A DNA stretch of 64,000 nucleotides from Macrotrachela quadricornifera (taxonomy: Eukaryota; Rotifera; Eurotatoria; Philodinida; Philodinidae): assembly GCA_022393335.1 (NCBI GenBank), contig JAJEKB010000790.1, forward strand, positions 212,009-276,008, in the 5' to 3' direction. The notes beneath the pieces are model-generated. The model worked only from the letters and a program-made list of their open reading frames with translations. It did not search any database and was not told the DNA's origin. Shown here one piece after another: positions 21,960 to 40,634 of this stretch. Position 1 is the stretch's first letter, and the number at the start of each line of letters is the position of its first letter. Both the position numbers and the translations under genes were made by a program.

Positions 21960-24900
21960 TTATGGTGATTGTTGTTGTTGATTATGTTGCATTAAAGTTC
22001 GTTTTACTTCTGATTCATTATTATCTTTTTCTACAGCTGTTGATACATCAAGTGTTGTTTTTGATAACATTTTTTGTAATACTTCTGGACAATGATCTTC
22101 ACCTTCAGCTATTTTTCTCATTTTCCATAAAAGATCATAAGCTATTTCATCACTAACAACTGAATCATGCTTATATGCTGGATGCTCTGCTACAAAATGT
22201 CGCATCCATGTAGCATTTGTCAATAATGTACCTTAAAATTAAAAAAAAAAACTTTAAAAATTTTAATTTGTTTTTCTTCTCTTTATATACCAGCAGCTCT
22301 TTTACTAATTAAATCTAAATATTGATTAATAGTACATCGCGTATCAGCATCTACTTCAATATTCGATAAATAATCTTGAATAATATTCAAAAGACCAACA
22401 AATTCATTCTATAATAATAATAATTAATATATAATTTAATAAGAAAAAAACAAAACAATTTACTGATCCATTAATAATTTCATTGATGGTCATAAGACGA
22501 TGTTCAGATTGATTTTCATGTCCATTTTCTTGAAATGTATGTTTTTGAACAGAAGTCAAACAAGGTGTATCAGGTGTTTCCTCTAAAATAATAAAAATCA
22601 AATCAAAATTTTTTTCTATAATTAAAAACAATAGAAAATTCATACGTGTAGAAAGAGATTTTCGAAAATGGAATTTTTGATGTCGAAGTGCATCACGTTG
22701 TTGTGCAAATTGCATATTTTCATCAACCTATATTCATCAATAGATTCATTATATTATCACTTTTTTTTTTGTATCATACATTAGAGATTGGAATAAGTAA
22801 ATTTAAATTATATGTCATAATTGCACGTGTTAATAGAACAATAAATGTTACCAATGCAGCATTTTCAAAATCAGTCATTTGTAACTATAGAAAAAAAAAC
22901 AAATCGTACATTAATTCATATAAAAGAATGTTTTTTTTTCCTTTACTTCTGTTGGTCGAAATTCTACTCGCCAACCAATATTACTATTAACTGGTGGTGG
23001 TTTAAATCTCATTGATTGCCAATTTGTTGAATTAATATTCTAAAAATTAAAAAATCTACAAATTTTTGAATAAACTTTTGTTTTTTACTTCAAAATGATC
23101 TGTATCTTTTGTATCATCAAGATGAAGCTGTTCTTCAAATAAAATCACAGTATCACGAACAAATAGATGTGATATATGTTGAGCTAATACACGATCAATA
23201 CCTATCGAAGAAAAAAAATACTAGGATGGATAAGAAAAAAAAAATATATCGAGGTTTATATACCATTTTCAACAAGTTTATGAAAAACATCCATATCTTG
23301 AACAATTTCAATATCATTATATATTGCACTTTCAGGTGATATATAACAATCAATACTTGAATAACGAGATTTAGGTATACGAAATCGTTGATTTTTTAAT
23401 GGCTAAAAATAAAAGATTATAAGAATTGTTATTTTTTTTTCTATTAAATAAATTAATAAAATATAATATTTTATAAAAGACTAAACTATATTTATAAAAT
23501 AAGATTCTGTAATCCTAAAACTTTAGTAATTTTTGTATCGATAAAATAAACAAAAAAAAATTTTTGTTTACTTCAAATCCGCGTTCTTCTGCTGTACGAT
23601 CATCAGACATTGCACATAATACATTCCATCGACAATCAATTTCAGCTAAATATCCACGCCAAATCGGTGATGCTGCACTCATAGCTAACTTAAATAAATC
23701 AAAAACAAAAAGAAAAACGAATCCGAATATTATCAGAATAAAAGTAAGATAAATGAATTATTCTACCATAATAGGAGTTAATGGAGTTAGTTGATCATAA
23801 AGAAATCGTGCTTCATCAATTGATTGTGCTTGAAAAGTAACTTGTAAACAACAACAACCCATACCTAAACCCATTGCATCAAGATAAATATGATCTTTAA
23901 TAGCAGCAGTTTCATTAGCACCACCATCGTCACCATATATTGAAAAATCTTCGACGAATGGTCGAGGAGTATTTGTATCGATAAAAACTAGAATAATTAC
24001 ATGTATAAAATATGATATTTAATTATATATCTATATATATACTTGGAACATTAAGAGCGACTTTAGCATTACGTCGTAAACGAATATTTCGTGTTAATGT
24101 TCTAAAAACAAAAATATTTAAAATAATATTAATAAAAAAAATTTCATTCTATTACTTAAATCGTGGATGATCCGGAAATATAACTTGATCTGGAAAAAAT
24201 AATGAAGCAGATGCTGATGTACCTGGTGTTGGCTTATATGTAGGCCAAGTGGATTCAGGACAACCATTTCTAAAAGTAAAAGAAAAAAAAAAGTAAACTA
24301 TTCTTATAGAAATAAAATTTTATACCTTGGAAAGTTTGAAGTACTTAATACATATTCATCTTTATCAAGTAATTGTTGACCTTGGTGTCGTCTAATAAAT
24401 AATCATAATATATTTATTTTTTCTTATTTAATATAAGAATTAAAAACATACCGTAAACGCATATTAGCTTCTACCATATTAAAATGTACTGGTAAATGAC
24501 CATAAGGTTGACCTGGTGTTCCTTCAATCATATAATCCTATAATATTAATTGTAAAATATTTTTAATACTACTTATTTGATAGTACTCACTGCATATTCT
24601 GGTCGCCAAAGTGTTGTACAATCACTAAATATTAAGAAAAGACAAACAAAAACAAAATCAATAATAATCTTTGAATATTTTATTAATTATGTAAATTACT
24701 CAGGATTTTGATCTTCAGGTTCCATAAGAGTTGGTAAAATTTCATGAGCTTTAAGAACTAATTGAACTTTTTTTTTCTCATGATCAAAACGAACCATAAT
24801 AAATTCAACCTGAAATATATCATTATTATATTATTTTTTAAATATTTTATTATACTTCATCTCCCCATTTGAGACAATCATTTCGACGATCTTTAAGTTT

Positions 24901-25005
24901 TTTATAAATATGAATAAATTGTTCTATACCATGTTCACGTATAAACTGTGCATATTTTTTTGTTTCTTCCCAAGTCAATGGACGTCCTTGTGTTAACAAA
25001 CCCAT
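21960..25005 (-). CDS. GCLC: Glutamate-cysteine ligase catalytic subunit
   Basis: First, rate-limiting step of glutathione synthesis: ATP-dependent ligation of glutamate and cysteine in the cytosol. Seventeen exons join to 1989 nt (662 aa; the animal enzyme is about 637): 25005-24856, 24809-24700, 24625-24591, 24537-24452, 24391-24326, 24269-24156, 24101-24043, 23987-23767, 23688-23572, 23402-23274, 23201-23089, 23039-22947, 22884-22780, 22727-22646, 22582-22464, 22408-22291, 22231-21960. The start [16 protein letters not shown] matches the animal N-terminus. Other family blocks are LKWGDEVEF (metal/glutamate site region), [64 protein letters not shown] and [18 protein letters not shown]. The C-terminus ends in a Gln-rich tail. 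It is divergent from MELK with 1.1 kb between them. No modifier subunit (GCLM) gene is in this window. Confidence 0.96.
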
Positions 25006-29086
<4,081 letters not shown>

Positions 29087-29388
29087 ATTTCATATATGTA
29101 TATTTTCTTTTTCATACTGTTTTGTCTAATAAATTCTTATATATATTTTTTTTGTCTGTATCACTGCATGTAATTGTATTCTATCTAGTCTTTATTAGTT
29201 TTTTTTGTCTGATACATATATATATATATACACATGTGTACTTCAGGTCTTTCCAGGATTTATATGTGTGAAATTATTCTCTGTATCATTATTATTTTTT
29301 TTCTGTTAAAAATCAAATCGATTTATTCTTCTATTTCTTTCAATGATATAAACAATCAACATATATAATTTGTAATTCTTATATATAG

Positions 29389-31311
29389 ATGGCAACGAAT
29401 TTATGTCGTATTTTACCTATATGTAATCGAATTGCTTTAAATGGACGTATTCGAATGTCCTCGGCAATAACATCTTGTTATAATCAGCAAATAGTAAGTT
29501 AATTGTATTGAAATATACTGATGATAATATTAATTTATATATATATATATATATATGATTAGGTTAGAAAATCGCATCATCATCATGAGATTCCTAAGCC
29601 AACTGGTGAAACACGTACGGAATCAGATACATTTGGTCCAATTGAAGTTTCAGCTTCATCTTATTATGGAGCACAAACAGCTCGTTCAATGCATCATTTT
29701 AATATTGGACTTCCAACTGGTAAAATAAACTATATTTTTCAAAATATATATATATGCATTTTTTTTTTGATTAATTTGAAAAATTTGTTATATTTAGATC
29801 GAATGCCATTACCATTAATTGAAGCATTTGGTTTATTAAAAAAAGCATGTGCTACAGTTAATACACAATTTGGTCTTGATAAAAAAGTTTCTGATGCTAT
29901 AGGACAAGCATGTGATGAAGTTATTGCTGGTAAACTTAATGATCATTTTCCATTAAGTGTTTGGCAAACAGGATCAGGTACACAATCAAATATGAATGTT
30001 AATGAAGTTATATCAAATCGTGCTATACAAATACTTGGTGGTACAATGGGAAGTAAAAAACCAGTTCATCCAAATGATCATGTTAATAAAAGTCAAAGTT
30101 CGAATGATACATTTCCAACAGGTAATAGTTTTTTTCTTATAAAAAGAAATTTAAATTTTATCTAATACAATTGTTATTATTTCATTAGCTATGCATATTG
30201 CTGCTGCCCTTGAATTAAAGCGTTTATTACATCCAGCATTAAAACATCTTCATGATGCATTAAAACAAAAATCTGAAGAATTTTCATCAATCTATAAAAT
30301 TGGTCGAACACATTTACAAGATGCTGTACCAATGACACTTGGACAAGAATTTTCTGGTTATACACATCAAGTTGCTATGAATATTGAACGTTTAAAAACT
30401 TGTGAACCACGTTTATATGAATTAGCTATTGGTGGAACAGCTGTAGGTACAGGTATAAATACACCAAAAGGTTTTGGTAAATTTGTTGCTCAAGCATTAA
30501 AAGATCTTACAAAATTACCATTTGTTGATGCACCAAATAAATTTGAAGCATTAGCAACACATGATACTATGGTTGAATTAAGCGGTGCACTTAATACATT
30601 AGCTGCTAGTTTGAGTAAATAAAACATAAATTATTCGTTTTTTTTTTTTTTTGGAAAATCTTGTTTTATCTATTAGTGAAAATTGCTAATGATATTCGTC
30701 TTTTGGGTTCTGGACCACGTTGTGGTATTGGTAAGTATATTTATTTTTACTTTTGAATTTTGTAATTATATTTGTTTTTTTATTTTAAGGTGAATTAATA
30801 TTACCAGAAAATGAACCAGGTAGTTCAATTATGCCTGGTAAAGTAAATCCAACACAATGCGAAGCCATGACAATGGTTGCTGCACAAGTTATAGGTAATC
30901 ATGTTGCTGTTACTGTTGGTGGTTCAATGGGACATTTTGAATTAAATGTTTTTAAACCATTAATTATTAAAAATGTTCTTCATTCAATACGAATTCTTTC
31001 TGATGTTTGCCATTCATTTACTGATCATTGTGTTGTTGGTATTGAGGCTAATACACCTGTATTATCACGTTATATGCGTGAATCACTTATGTTAGGTAAA
31101 TTAAATAAAGAAAAAAAGAGAATAAAATTTTCTATTAATTTATTTCATTTTAGTAACTGCACTTAATCCTCATATTGGTTATGACAAAGCAGCACAAATT
31201 GCTAAGAAAGCACATAAAGAAGGAACAACATTACGTGAATCAGCATTAGCTCTTGGTTATTTAACAGAAGAACAATTTGAAAAATATGTTAATCCAAAAG
31301 ATATGGTTTAA
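29389..31311 (+). CDS. FH: Fumarate hydratase, class II
   Basis: Reversible hydration of fumarate to L-malate in the TCA cycle, as a homotetramer. Seven exons give 509 aa (human 510): 29389-29493, 29563-29719, 29798-30121, 30189-30614, 30677-30730, 30790-31095, 31154-31311. The N-terminus is Arg-containing without acidic residues, fitting a mitochondrial presequence; a second Met at residue 23 could give a cytosolic form. Family blocks: [62 protein letters not shown], the signature [24 protein letters not shown] and [13 protein letters not shown]. The catalytic loop is intact. It follows MELK by 302 bases on the same strand. An AG lies directly before the ATG (29387-29388), which could be a cis- or trans-splice acceptor. 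Confidence 0.97.
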
Positions 31312-32070
31312 AAATCGATAAATAAAGAATTTGCTTCTCTTTTTTTTCTTTTTCCCTAAATAAACATATTTTTAGAATAATATAATTTATTAAAACTTTA
31401 CATCATTTATATTTTTTTAAAAATTTCATGAAGATAATAGTGAATATTTCTTCGTTAAACAAGAATATCAACATTTTATATTCTAAGAAAAAAAATCTAT
31501 GTTTAGAATTCTAATCCTATATTTTATTATATAATTGAAAATAAAATAAGATATTCAAATTTATCAAATAATGTGTAATTTTATCTTAATGGATAAACAA
31601 AAATTTATCATATTTATTAGATTAATCGATTGATATGTAATGAAACATGTTAATATTATCTACTCAGAAATCATTAATATAAATTAATTCAGATAGAAGA
31701 TATATGATTGTTTATGAAAAAATGAGCTCATTCTCTGTTATCATAGATATGATTTGTACTTGATTACACAATCATCATTTTATCTTTTAGTATTTTTCTT
31801 CAATGAACAAATCTTACAATAAATGGGTCATATAGAAATCATAAAAATATAATGTTTACAATATTAGTTATTCTAGACTCTTTTCGATAGGTACATAAAA
31901 TAACAACGCAAATATTTTATCAGTCACGCTATTTGAAAACCTATCTAATGATAGATATAACGTACTTTCTTCTTTTTCGTTCTTTCTACCACCATTTATA
32001 AAAGATAAAAGAACATGAATAGAAATCAAAACAAACACGTATTCATTTTCTATATCTCGATGTTAACAAT
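31312..32070. other. Intergenic region FH to PHYHD1
   Basis: AT-rich. The FH 3' end has AATAAA near 31320. No gene seen. Confidence 0.4.
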
Positions 32071-33391
<1,321 letters not shown>

Positions 33392-33566
33392 AGGAAAGGT
33401 TTTATTATTTTAAATGATACTTTACATGCGTTAAAAAAAACACAAAGACGTGTAAGACTATCTTCTTTTCCAATAAAAGACACATTATCTATAATTAAAA
33501 TTAAGTATATAACAAATAAAATCAAATATAAATAAATATCACAAATTGCATGTAATATTGTTATTT

Positions 33567-35845
33567 TTATTGTTCTTCTTCTTGATCATCTTCTTGATCA
33601 TGTTCATCATGTTTTGGATGATATATATTACGTTTTGTTGTTAGTGAACCATTTCCACTTCTCATTGTTGATAAATATTGTGATGAATCAGGTTGTTCTA
33701 GAAATGGTTGTGTACCAGAACGTGGTCGTAATTCATGTTCTGTATGTGAAGCATAATGAGATGTTCGTCGTTTAATTTCTGGTGGATGTTGTTGATCATG
33801 TATTGAAGATATTGTTGGTTGTTGTACAGAATATTGAGCCAATGGATTTGTTGATGGTCGTGTTTCAGTACTTGGTGTTCTAGGTAGATCAGTTTGTTTT
33901 GATGAATATCTGCCATTATTTAACATTGTTAATTCTTGTGTGTGTGTTGTTGGTTCAGGTACTGGACCTTCTTTAGGAATAACTAAATATTTATAAAGAG
34001 TTGTTCGTGGTGGTGGTATTAATTTTTCAACAGTATTAGAACTAAATCGTTTTTCACAACATAATTGATATAAATGGTGAATAATTATAGTTGAAACAAA
34101 TTCACTAAAAGATAATTAAAAAAAGAATTTTAATTTAAAGGAAAGAAAATAAAAGAAATTTTAATTAACCTAGCATTTGTACCAATAATACGTAAAATAA
34201 AATGTCCATCAGCTTCTAAATATTCTTTATTAAAAAATTCAAATATACTTCGACCATCGTTCTTATAATATACAGGTGGAACAATAAACATTCGTGATTG
34301 ATGATGAATTCTTCGTCCATCACTTAATGTATATACTTCATCACCTGTTGTAGAAACTGTTTCATCACGACTTTGTACTAAAATAAATTTTCAAAAAAAT
34401 AAAATTTTTTTGTTTAGTTTTTTTTTTAATTTACTTCTCATTAAATGTTCATTATCTTTTATATTAACATGATCTTTACATGAATCTTTAAATGGCCATT
34501 TTTTTGCTAATTCATATTCCATAATTTTTAAACGTTCTTCAAGATATGTTTCTCGTCGAAAAAATAATCGATAAATCCATATAAAAAGATCATAAATCGA
34601 TAGAATAACAACAAAAACAAACCAAAACCATAAAAATGTAAATATTTGCTAAAATATTTACATAAAATTTTCAACATAAAATATCATCCAAAGAAAAAAA
34701 AAAATCTTTTTACTTGATTAAACAAATTAATTGGTAAAACACACATAACTGTATAAGTATGTGCAATTGGTAAAGCATTTGCTTCACGAATTTGAAAATC
34801 ACTAAAAAAATAAATAAATAAATAATTTCATTATAAAAATAAATAATTTTTTTTTTCTTATTACCATAATGTCACTTTAGGAAAATATTGACTTGTAAAA
34901 TCCCAACCTTTTCCTTGATATAAAAGACGAATAACAGTTATTCCTAATGACCAAAATGGTTGTCCCAAAAAAAAAGATAAAACTAAAATTTGTAAAAAAA
35001 CATTTCCCACATAAATTATTTTAATAAATATAAATAAATTTCGTAAATAATCTCCCATATAACGACCAGATGATGGAAAAAATACTAAAAAACATTTTTT
35101 CCACCAAACTGTTTCACGTGTATTTGATTGTCGACGTGGATCATCAACATATTGATCAATAACTGATACAATTATTTTCATTAAACGTTCAGATTGTTTT
35201 TCATCACTTGACTTTTTATAATTTGTTGCACCATCAACTATATCTCGTATATCAATACCTTATTTAAATGAAAAGAAAAACAAACACAATCATAAAAAAA
35301 AATTTATTTACTCAAATAATATAAACATTTTTACCAGATCGTTGACATAATATCCTCCATAAAACATATGGCATATAAAAAAGAAATGCTTGAAAAAGTA
35401 GTATAAATGGTATCCATTGATAATAACGTATAGATGATTCACGACGTATAGCTTTACTTTCAGGTATTTCACTATCATCATCAACATAATATGTATTACG
35501 CACCCAACATACCTACAAAATTTTTTAAATATAAAAAGCAAAAATAGAAATAATTTCTATACATTATTTGTATAATCTTCATAATTTCCTGTAAAAAATG
35601 CAGGTACCTAATAAAAATCAATACATTTTTTTTTATATTTTTTTTTTTAATTAAATATATATACATACCCAACATTGTATACGTTTAGAAGTAAATTCAC
35701 GATTTGAAACAATTATAGCAAATGCAATGAGTATAGCACATGTATATCGATAACTGAGACGATCACCTACTGAATCATCACTACGAGATGTACCAAGAAA
35801 TAAAGTAGAAATTCTTTCAGCAGCATGTATTATTATGGATGACAT
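33567..35845 (-). CDS. Innexin gap-junction protein
   Basis: Four-pass membrane subunit of invertebrate gap junctions and hemichannels. Eight exons (35845-35669, 35607-35563, 35512-35335, 35258-34865, 34801-34714, 34648-34435, 34377-34170, 34104-33567) give 613 aa. The diagnostic block YYQWIPFILLFQAFLFYMP marks the second membrane span. Two Cys lie in the first extracellular loop (CWVPAFF, VCWVRNTYY) and two in the second (TLCDFQIREANALP, TVMCVLPINLFNQQIF). Spans: about 33-48 (CAILIAFAIIV), the block above, about 185-215 (LQILVLSFFLG) and about 285-310 (FLWFWFVFVVILSIYDL). The cytoplasmic tail after about residue 440 is long, Ser/Thr/Pro/Gln-rich and ends in an Asp/Glu/Gln cluster; it is probably a regulatory region specific to this lineage. 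It is divergent from the SNF gene across 2.1 kb. Confidence 0.93.
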
Positions 35846-37971
35846 GATGACAATATATAAATAGATGTAATGATATGTTCAAATTAATTATTATTTATTT
35901 TTTATAGAATTTAGTTTTTTTCTTCTTATCTAAAACAATAGAAAATGTAAATTGATACTGAATAAATGTTCGATTATGTTTGATCCATTAAATAGAAAAA
36001 GAAAAATACTGAATCTATCAATTAGTTCTATACCTAGTATTTTTTTCCTTTTTCTCATTCCACAAATATATGCCAGGCAGAATCTGACATTTATACATTA
36101 TTATACAGCATACATTTATCCAATTTCTATAAGGTATACGTAAAATTATATCAATAACGGTAGTAGTAGACCATATCCAATCCTTTTCTTCTCATGTCGT
36201 TTTGATAAAACTACAGTTAGAAGTTAATTATGTATCGGTCGACTTCACTTCTATTTCAAACATCCATATCTAATAATGACACTTACCATACATGTTAGTA
36301 ACACGGTATACTCATATTTATTATGAGAGTACACATATATATATACGCATGCATACATACTGACGACAAATAGCATCAAGAACATTGAAAGCGATGGTTA
36401 TTGTTAATATGTATATATATATACCTTCGAACAAAAGGATGAAAAGGAAACAAAAATTATTGTTATTTGTAGATAAGATTAAAATAAAAATCAGTCAAAT
36501 AGCTTTTCGTTAGGTAGGTAGGTATAAGTATTCTGATCATAATAGAACTACTAAAATGATTGTAGTTTTCCTCCAATGTCAAATATTTCTTTTTCTTTCT
36601 TTTCTGTTTCTCTCTCTCTCTTTTTTTTTCCTGACAATATATATATATACATATAACTCCAACTACTCATAGGGCAAGATTTTTTCTGATAGGAAACTTG
36701 GAGCTGAATGTGTGCGACGCTTTCGTCTTTCTGTCTCTCCGTAATAGAACACTATAGGAAAGAGAAGTGCATGTGTGCAAGAGAAAGAGAAAAGAAAACT
36801 CGTTACCCTCTCCCTTATTTTTTTTTGCCCTGACGTAATATCAAAAAAAAGGAAAAAAAAAAGATTGTGAACAATAGAATGAAAGAACTACCCATTCAAG
36901 CAGCTATGACAGAATCAGCACAATGTCTCAGACATCTTTTAATTCGAAATGTTCTTTCTTTTTTTTTTCTTCAAAGACAACAAGATATGCACAATTATTA
37001 TCATATCAAGGTTACAAATAATGATGAAAAATCCCCTGTAAAATTCTCTCTGGTATAGATTGGTAGATCTATAACAGCTGTTGTAACCACTTATGAATTG
37101 GTACGTAGCTTCATATTAATAACTCACGCGTTATAAATCAAAGAAACGATAGTAATATATCATCACATCATCTTTTTCTGGTTATATTATGATGTTAAAG
37201 AAGCAAAGGAATGAGAACAAATTTGGTATTTTTGATATTTTTATTAACAATGATAGGTTTCATTGTAAATCTAATATAAAATAATGTCATCAATTCGATC
37301 GTGAAATCTAAATATAAAATAATGTGTACATACATACGATGAAAAATTAAATTTTACAGAAGAAGCCAAATAATACTATTAAAAATGTAATAATATTTTA
37401 TTTCATATTCAAATAGCTTTCTTTAGACTAACAAATCAATGTTTCTTATATTTTATTAAAACTTTTACCAATATAATAATGCCTATAAGCATTTGTATGA
37501 TAATTTATAAGAATTATTTTTTATATAAATAATGAAAATATATTTAATTAGATATCGATTGTATCAAATATTTTTATTAAAAACTCTTTAGAATTTAACT
37601 AATAACATAACGAATAAAGAAATAAAAAATATATATCTTTAAACTAAAATATTTCTATAGTTTCATCACGTTCTTATTATTTTAATATGGTATGGTATGA
37701 GATAATCAAATAAAATAGAATGACCAGCATTCATAATAGAAAGCAACTATTTAGACGACAAATGAAAAAACTTTCTAAGTAATAAAGCGCGACCTCTAGA
37801 ATGTGTACATATTATTGTTAATAATATTCAACCAATAGAATATTTCGTTGTTACAGAAACAGTGAAAGTTTTCTTTTCTTTCTTCTGTTTCTAGCTATTT
37901 ATATGCTTATTGAAATTTTACGAAATCTTTTCCGATTATATTAAATCATTTTCATCTAATAAAACAACATA
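35846..37971. promoter_or_regulatory. Divergent intergenic region between innexin and SNF gene
   Basis: Contains short simple repeats: (AT)n near 36333, 36413 and 36639, and a (TC)n/poly-pyrimidine tract at about 36600-36630. It must include both promoters. No exon recognised. Confidence 0.4.
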
Positions 37972-38864
37972 ATGGATGTTTCAACAGGTGTTGCACCTCC
38001 AGCTCCTGCTCCACCAACATTGAATACGACATTTACTGGACAAAATACAATATATGTAAACAATCTGAATGAGCGTAAGGAACTAAACAAGATAATAGTG
38101 TAATTATAAATATAAGTTTTTTTTTCTTTTTATAATTTAAAGGTGTAAAAATTCCTGAATTAAAAAAATGTCTTTATGCTATATTTTCTAAATTTGGCAA
38201 AATACTTGATATAGTTGCATTAAAAAATTTACGTATGCGTGGACAAGCATTTATTATATTTGATCAACCAGATAGTGCTTCACAAGCATTAACATCAATG
38301 CAATCATTTCCATTATATGATAAACCATTACGTATACAATTTGCTAAAACTGATAGTGATCTTATATCTAAACGTAAAAATACTTTTGTTGAACGACCTA
38401 AACGTCGTACAGATTCTGATTTACCATCAATATCTAAAAAAGAAAAACGTCGTCAACAATTAGCTGCAAAACAAGAACAACAACGTTTATTAAAAGCACA
38501 AATAGCAGCACAATTTCCTGGTTTACCAGCTGGTATGCCACCAATGATGCCTGGTATGCCACCAATGATGATTCCACCACCACCAATGATGAATCGTCCA
38601 GTTTTACATCCACCTATATTTGGTGGTGAAATGCCAAATAATATTTTATTTGTATCAAATATTCAAGATGCAAATGAAAGCATGTTAACAACATTATTTA
38701 AAGCTTATAATGGATTTCGTGAAGTTCGTCTTATTCCCGGTCGAGAAGGTATTGCATTTGTTGAATTTGATCTTGAACATCATGCAGCTATGGCTAAAGA
38801 TGGTTTACAAGGTTTTAAAATTACACCAGATAAAGCAATGATGATTACATTTGCTAAAAAATAG
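37972..38864 (+). CDS. U1A/U2B''/SNF-type snRNP protein (copy 1)
   Basis: Spliceosomal snRNA-binding protein with two RRMs. Two exons (37972-38074, 38143-38864), 274 aa. RRM1: NTIYVNNLNERVKIPELKK, with RNP1 RMRGQAFIIF followed by DSASQALTSMQSFPLYDKPL and QFAKTDSD, all typical of SNF/U1A/U2B''. A basic region (RPKRRTDSD, KKEKRRQQLAAKQEQQR) and a Met/Pro-rich linker (GMPPMMPGMPPMM) follow. RRM2 starts NNILFVSNIQDANE and ends TPDKAMMITFAKK. This is the canonical member of the pair. U1A cannot be separated from U2B'' by inspection; invertebrates often have one SNF protein serving both snRNPs. Confidence 0.93.
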
Positions 38865-38984
38865 TTTTTTTTTTGTTATCATTATTATCTGTTATAAGCA
38901 ACAAAAAAAATAAACAAAATAAAAATTAACTTAAAACTAAAAATAAATGTATATGTTTGATCATGTTTTGTTTCTTTATTCTAG
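38865..38984 (+). promoter_or_regulatory. Short intercistronic gap with splice acceptor directly before ATG
   Basis: Only 120 bases separate two same-strand genes. The gap ends in a pyrimidine-rich tract TTTGTTTCTTTATTCTAG followed immediately by the ATG at 38985. With no room for a normal promoter plus 5' exon, this looks like a spliced-leader trans-splice site, a process known in bdelloid rotifers. Inference only. Confidence 0.5.
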
Positions 38985-39971
38985 ATGTCGAACTATACAG
39001 ATAGTACTATGACAACAACAACATCGGTAGGAAATTTTATTCCACCAAATCATACAATTTATATCAATAATTTAAATGGAAAAATTAAGAAACAACAATT
39101 AAGAAAATCGTTATATAATTTATTTATTTCATATGGACGTATACTTGCTGTTATTGCTATGAAAGGTGTTAAAATGCGTGGACAAGCATTTATTGTTTTT
39201 GATGATATTCAAAATTCAACAGCTGCATTACATTCATTACAAGGTGTCAATTTTTATGGTAAATCAATGCGTTTATCATATGCTAAACGTGATTCAGATG
39301 CAATACGTTTATCAAAAGAACAAATTGCTGACAAGACAGCTGCATTAATAGCAACTAGTCAACCTGAACCAAAACAACGTAAAGAGAAACCTCGTATACC
39401 ACCACCACCACCAACTCAACCACCACCAGATCGGTCTCTTCATGAACAACATATAGGTAAATTAGTTAGATTTATAGAATAATATAAAGAAAATTCTTTA
39501 TTTTCATTTAGCATTAATGAATTCTGAAGAAGTAAATCGTGCTGCTAATGCTATTGCAGCAGCTGAAGCTGAATTACAAGAATTACCATTACGTGATCGT
39601 ACACGTCGAATTCAATCGGTTATTGCTGCACAAACAACATTAGTCGGTACTGCTGCTCCAATAATGACTGAAGTTCAATCGAATTCAACACTTTTTATTA
39701 CAAATTTACCTAGTGAAACAACACGAGAAGCACTTGAATTGTTATTTCGTCAATTTCCTGGTTATCGTGATGTTCGACTTGCACCTGGACATGAAGGAAT
39801 TGCTTTTATTGATTTTGATAATGAAGCAGGTGCTGCTTCAGCTAGAAGTAAATGAATTTTATTCATATTAATTATTATATTATTTGTTTTTCTTTGAATT
39901 TTATAGGTGCTCTCAATGGTTTTAATATTTCGGCAACAAATGCTATTTCAGTTAACTTTGCAAAAAAATAA
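38985..39971 (+). CDS. U1A/U2B''/SNF-like protein, divergent tandem paralogue (copy 2)
   Basis: Three exons (38985-39456, 39512-39847, 39907-39971), 290 aa, same architecture as copy 1. RRM1 has HTIYINNLNGKIKKQQLRK with RNP1 KMRGQAFIVF and SYAKRDSDA. The linker is Pro-rich (IPPPPPTQPPPD) rather than Met/Pro. RRM2 carries STLFITNLPSETTREALE and ends ISVNFAKK. The NLNE motif of copy 1 is NLNG here and the first helix is more basic, so snRNA preference may differ. The exon structure also differs: the single RRM1 intron of copy 1 is absent and two new introns are present. Confidence 0.9.
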
Positions 39972-40224
39972 AAAATGAGTTTTCCATGTTGGCTTTATAT
40001 ATATATATATATGAAGTTATGTTTAAATCAAAGTTTTCTTGTCGTTGTGTTATTTTATAACAATAAAAACAAAGATTATATTGAAAGAGCGCTTAAAAAA
40101 CTGACAATGAACAGATACAGATACACAAATATTGAGATATTCAAAATATCTTTTTTCATAATTAGAGAAGTTTATATTTCAGATTATCTTATTTTTTTTT
40201 CTTGTTTAATTTATTTTATATTCA

Positions 40225-40634
40225 ATGGATGCCTTAGAAAATCAAAATAATCGGTATTCAGAAGAATTAGCTGCTAAAGCTTCTCGACTTAAACATGTTA
40301 GTTATATGTTTTAAAGAATATTTTCTATTTATTATTTCTTTCTTTTTTAAGATTGCATTTGATATTGAAAATGAAACAAAAGAACATAATCGTTTTCTTC
40401 AATCAATGGTAAAATAAAATTTAATGATATTAATATATAATATTGATTTATTATTCATTCTAGCGTTTTGATTTTGATACAGCACGTAGTTTTCTTGGTG
40501 GTAGTTCTCGACATTTAAGTAATGTTATGTCTAGTGGACGAGGTAATCGTCGAGTAATGTGCTATGTTATTGGTGCAATTATTTTCGGTTTCTTTTTTCT
40601 TTATTATATTGTTAATTCATTTCGAAATAAGTAA
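40225..40634 (+). CDS. BET1-like Golgi Qc-SNARE
   Basis: Small tail-anchored SNARE for ER-Golgi or intra-Golgi vesicle fusion. Three exons (40225-40296, 40352-40408, 40464-40634), 99 aa. Begins MDALENQNNRYSEELAAKASRLK, which continues into the coiled-coil SNARE motif IAFDIENETKEHNRFLQSM with the expected central Gln. A C-terminal hydrophobic anchor (VMCYVIGAIIFGFFFLYYIV) ends in a short basic tail. It resembles BET1L/GS15 slightly more than BET1 (ENQNNR start), but I would not force the choice. It begins 253 bases after the SNF copy 2 stop. TATATTTCAG at 40183-40192 upstream could be a trans-splice acceptor. Confidence 0.88.

Noticed and set aside
33567..35845. Initial thought that the minus-strand membrane protein was a bestrophin
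   Set aside because: The YYQWxPFxLLxQAxLFYxP block and paired loop cysteines identify an innexin.
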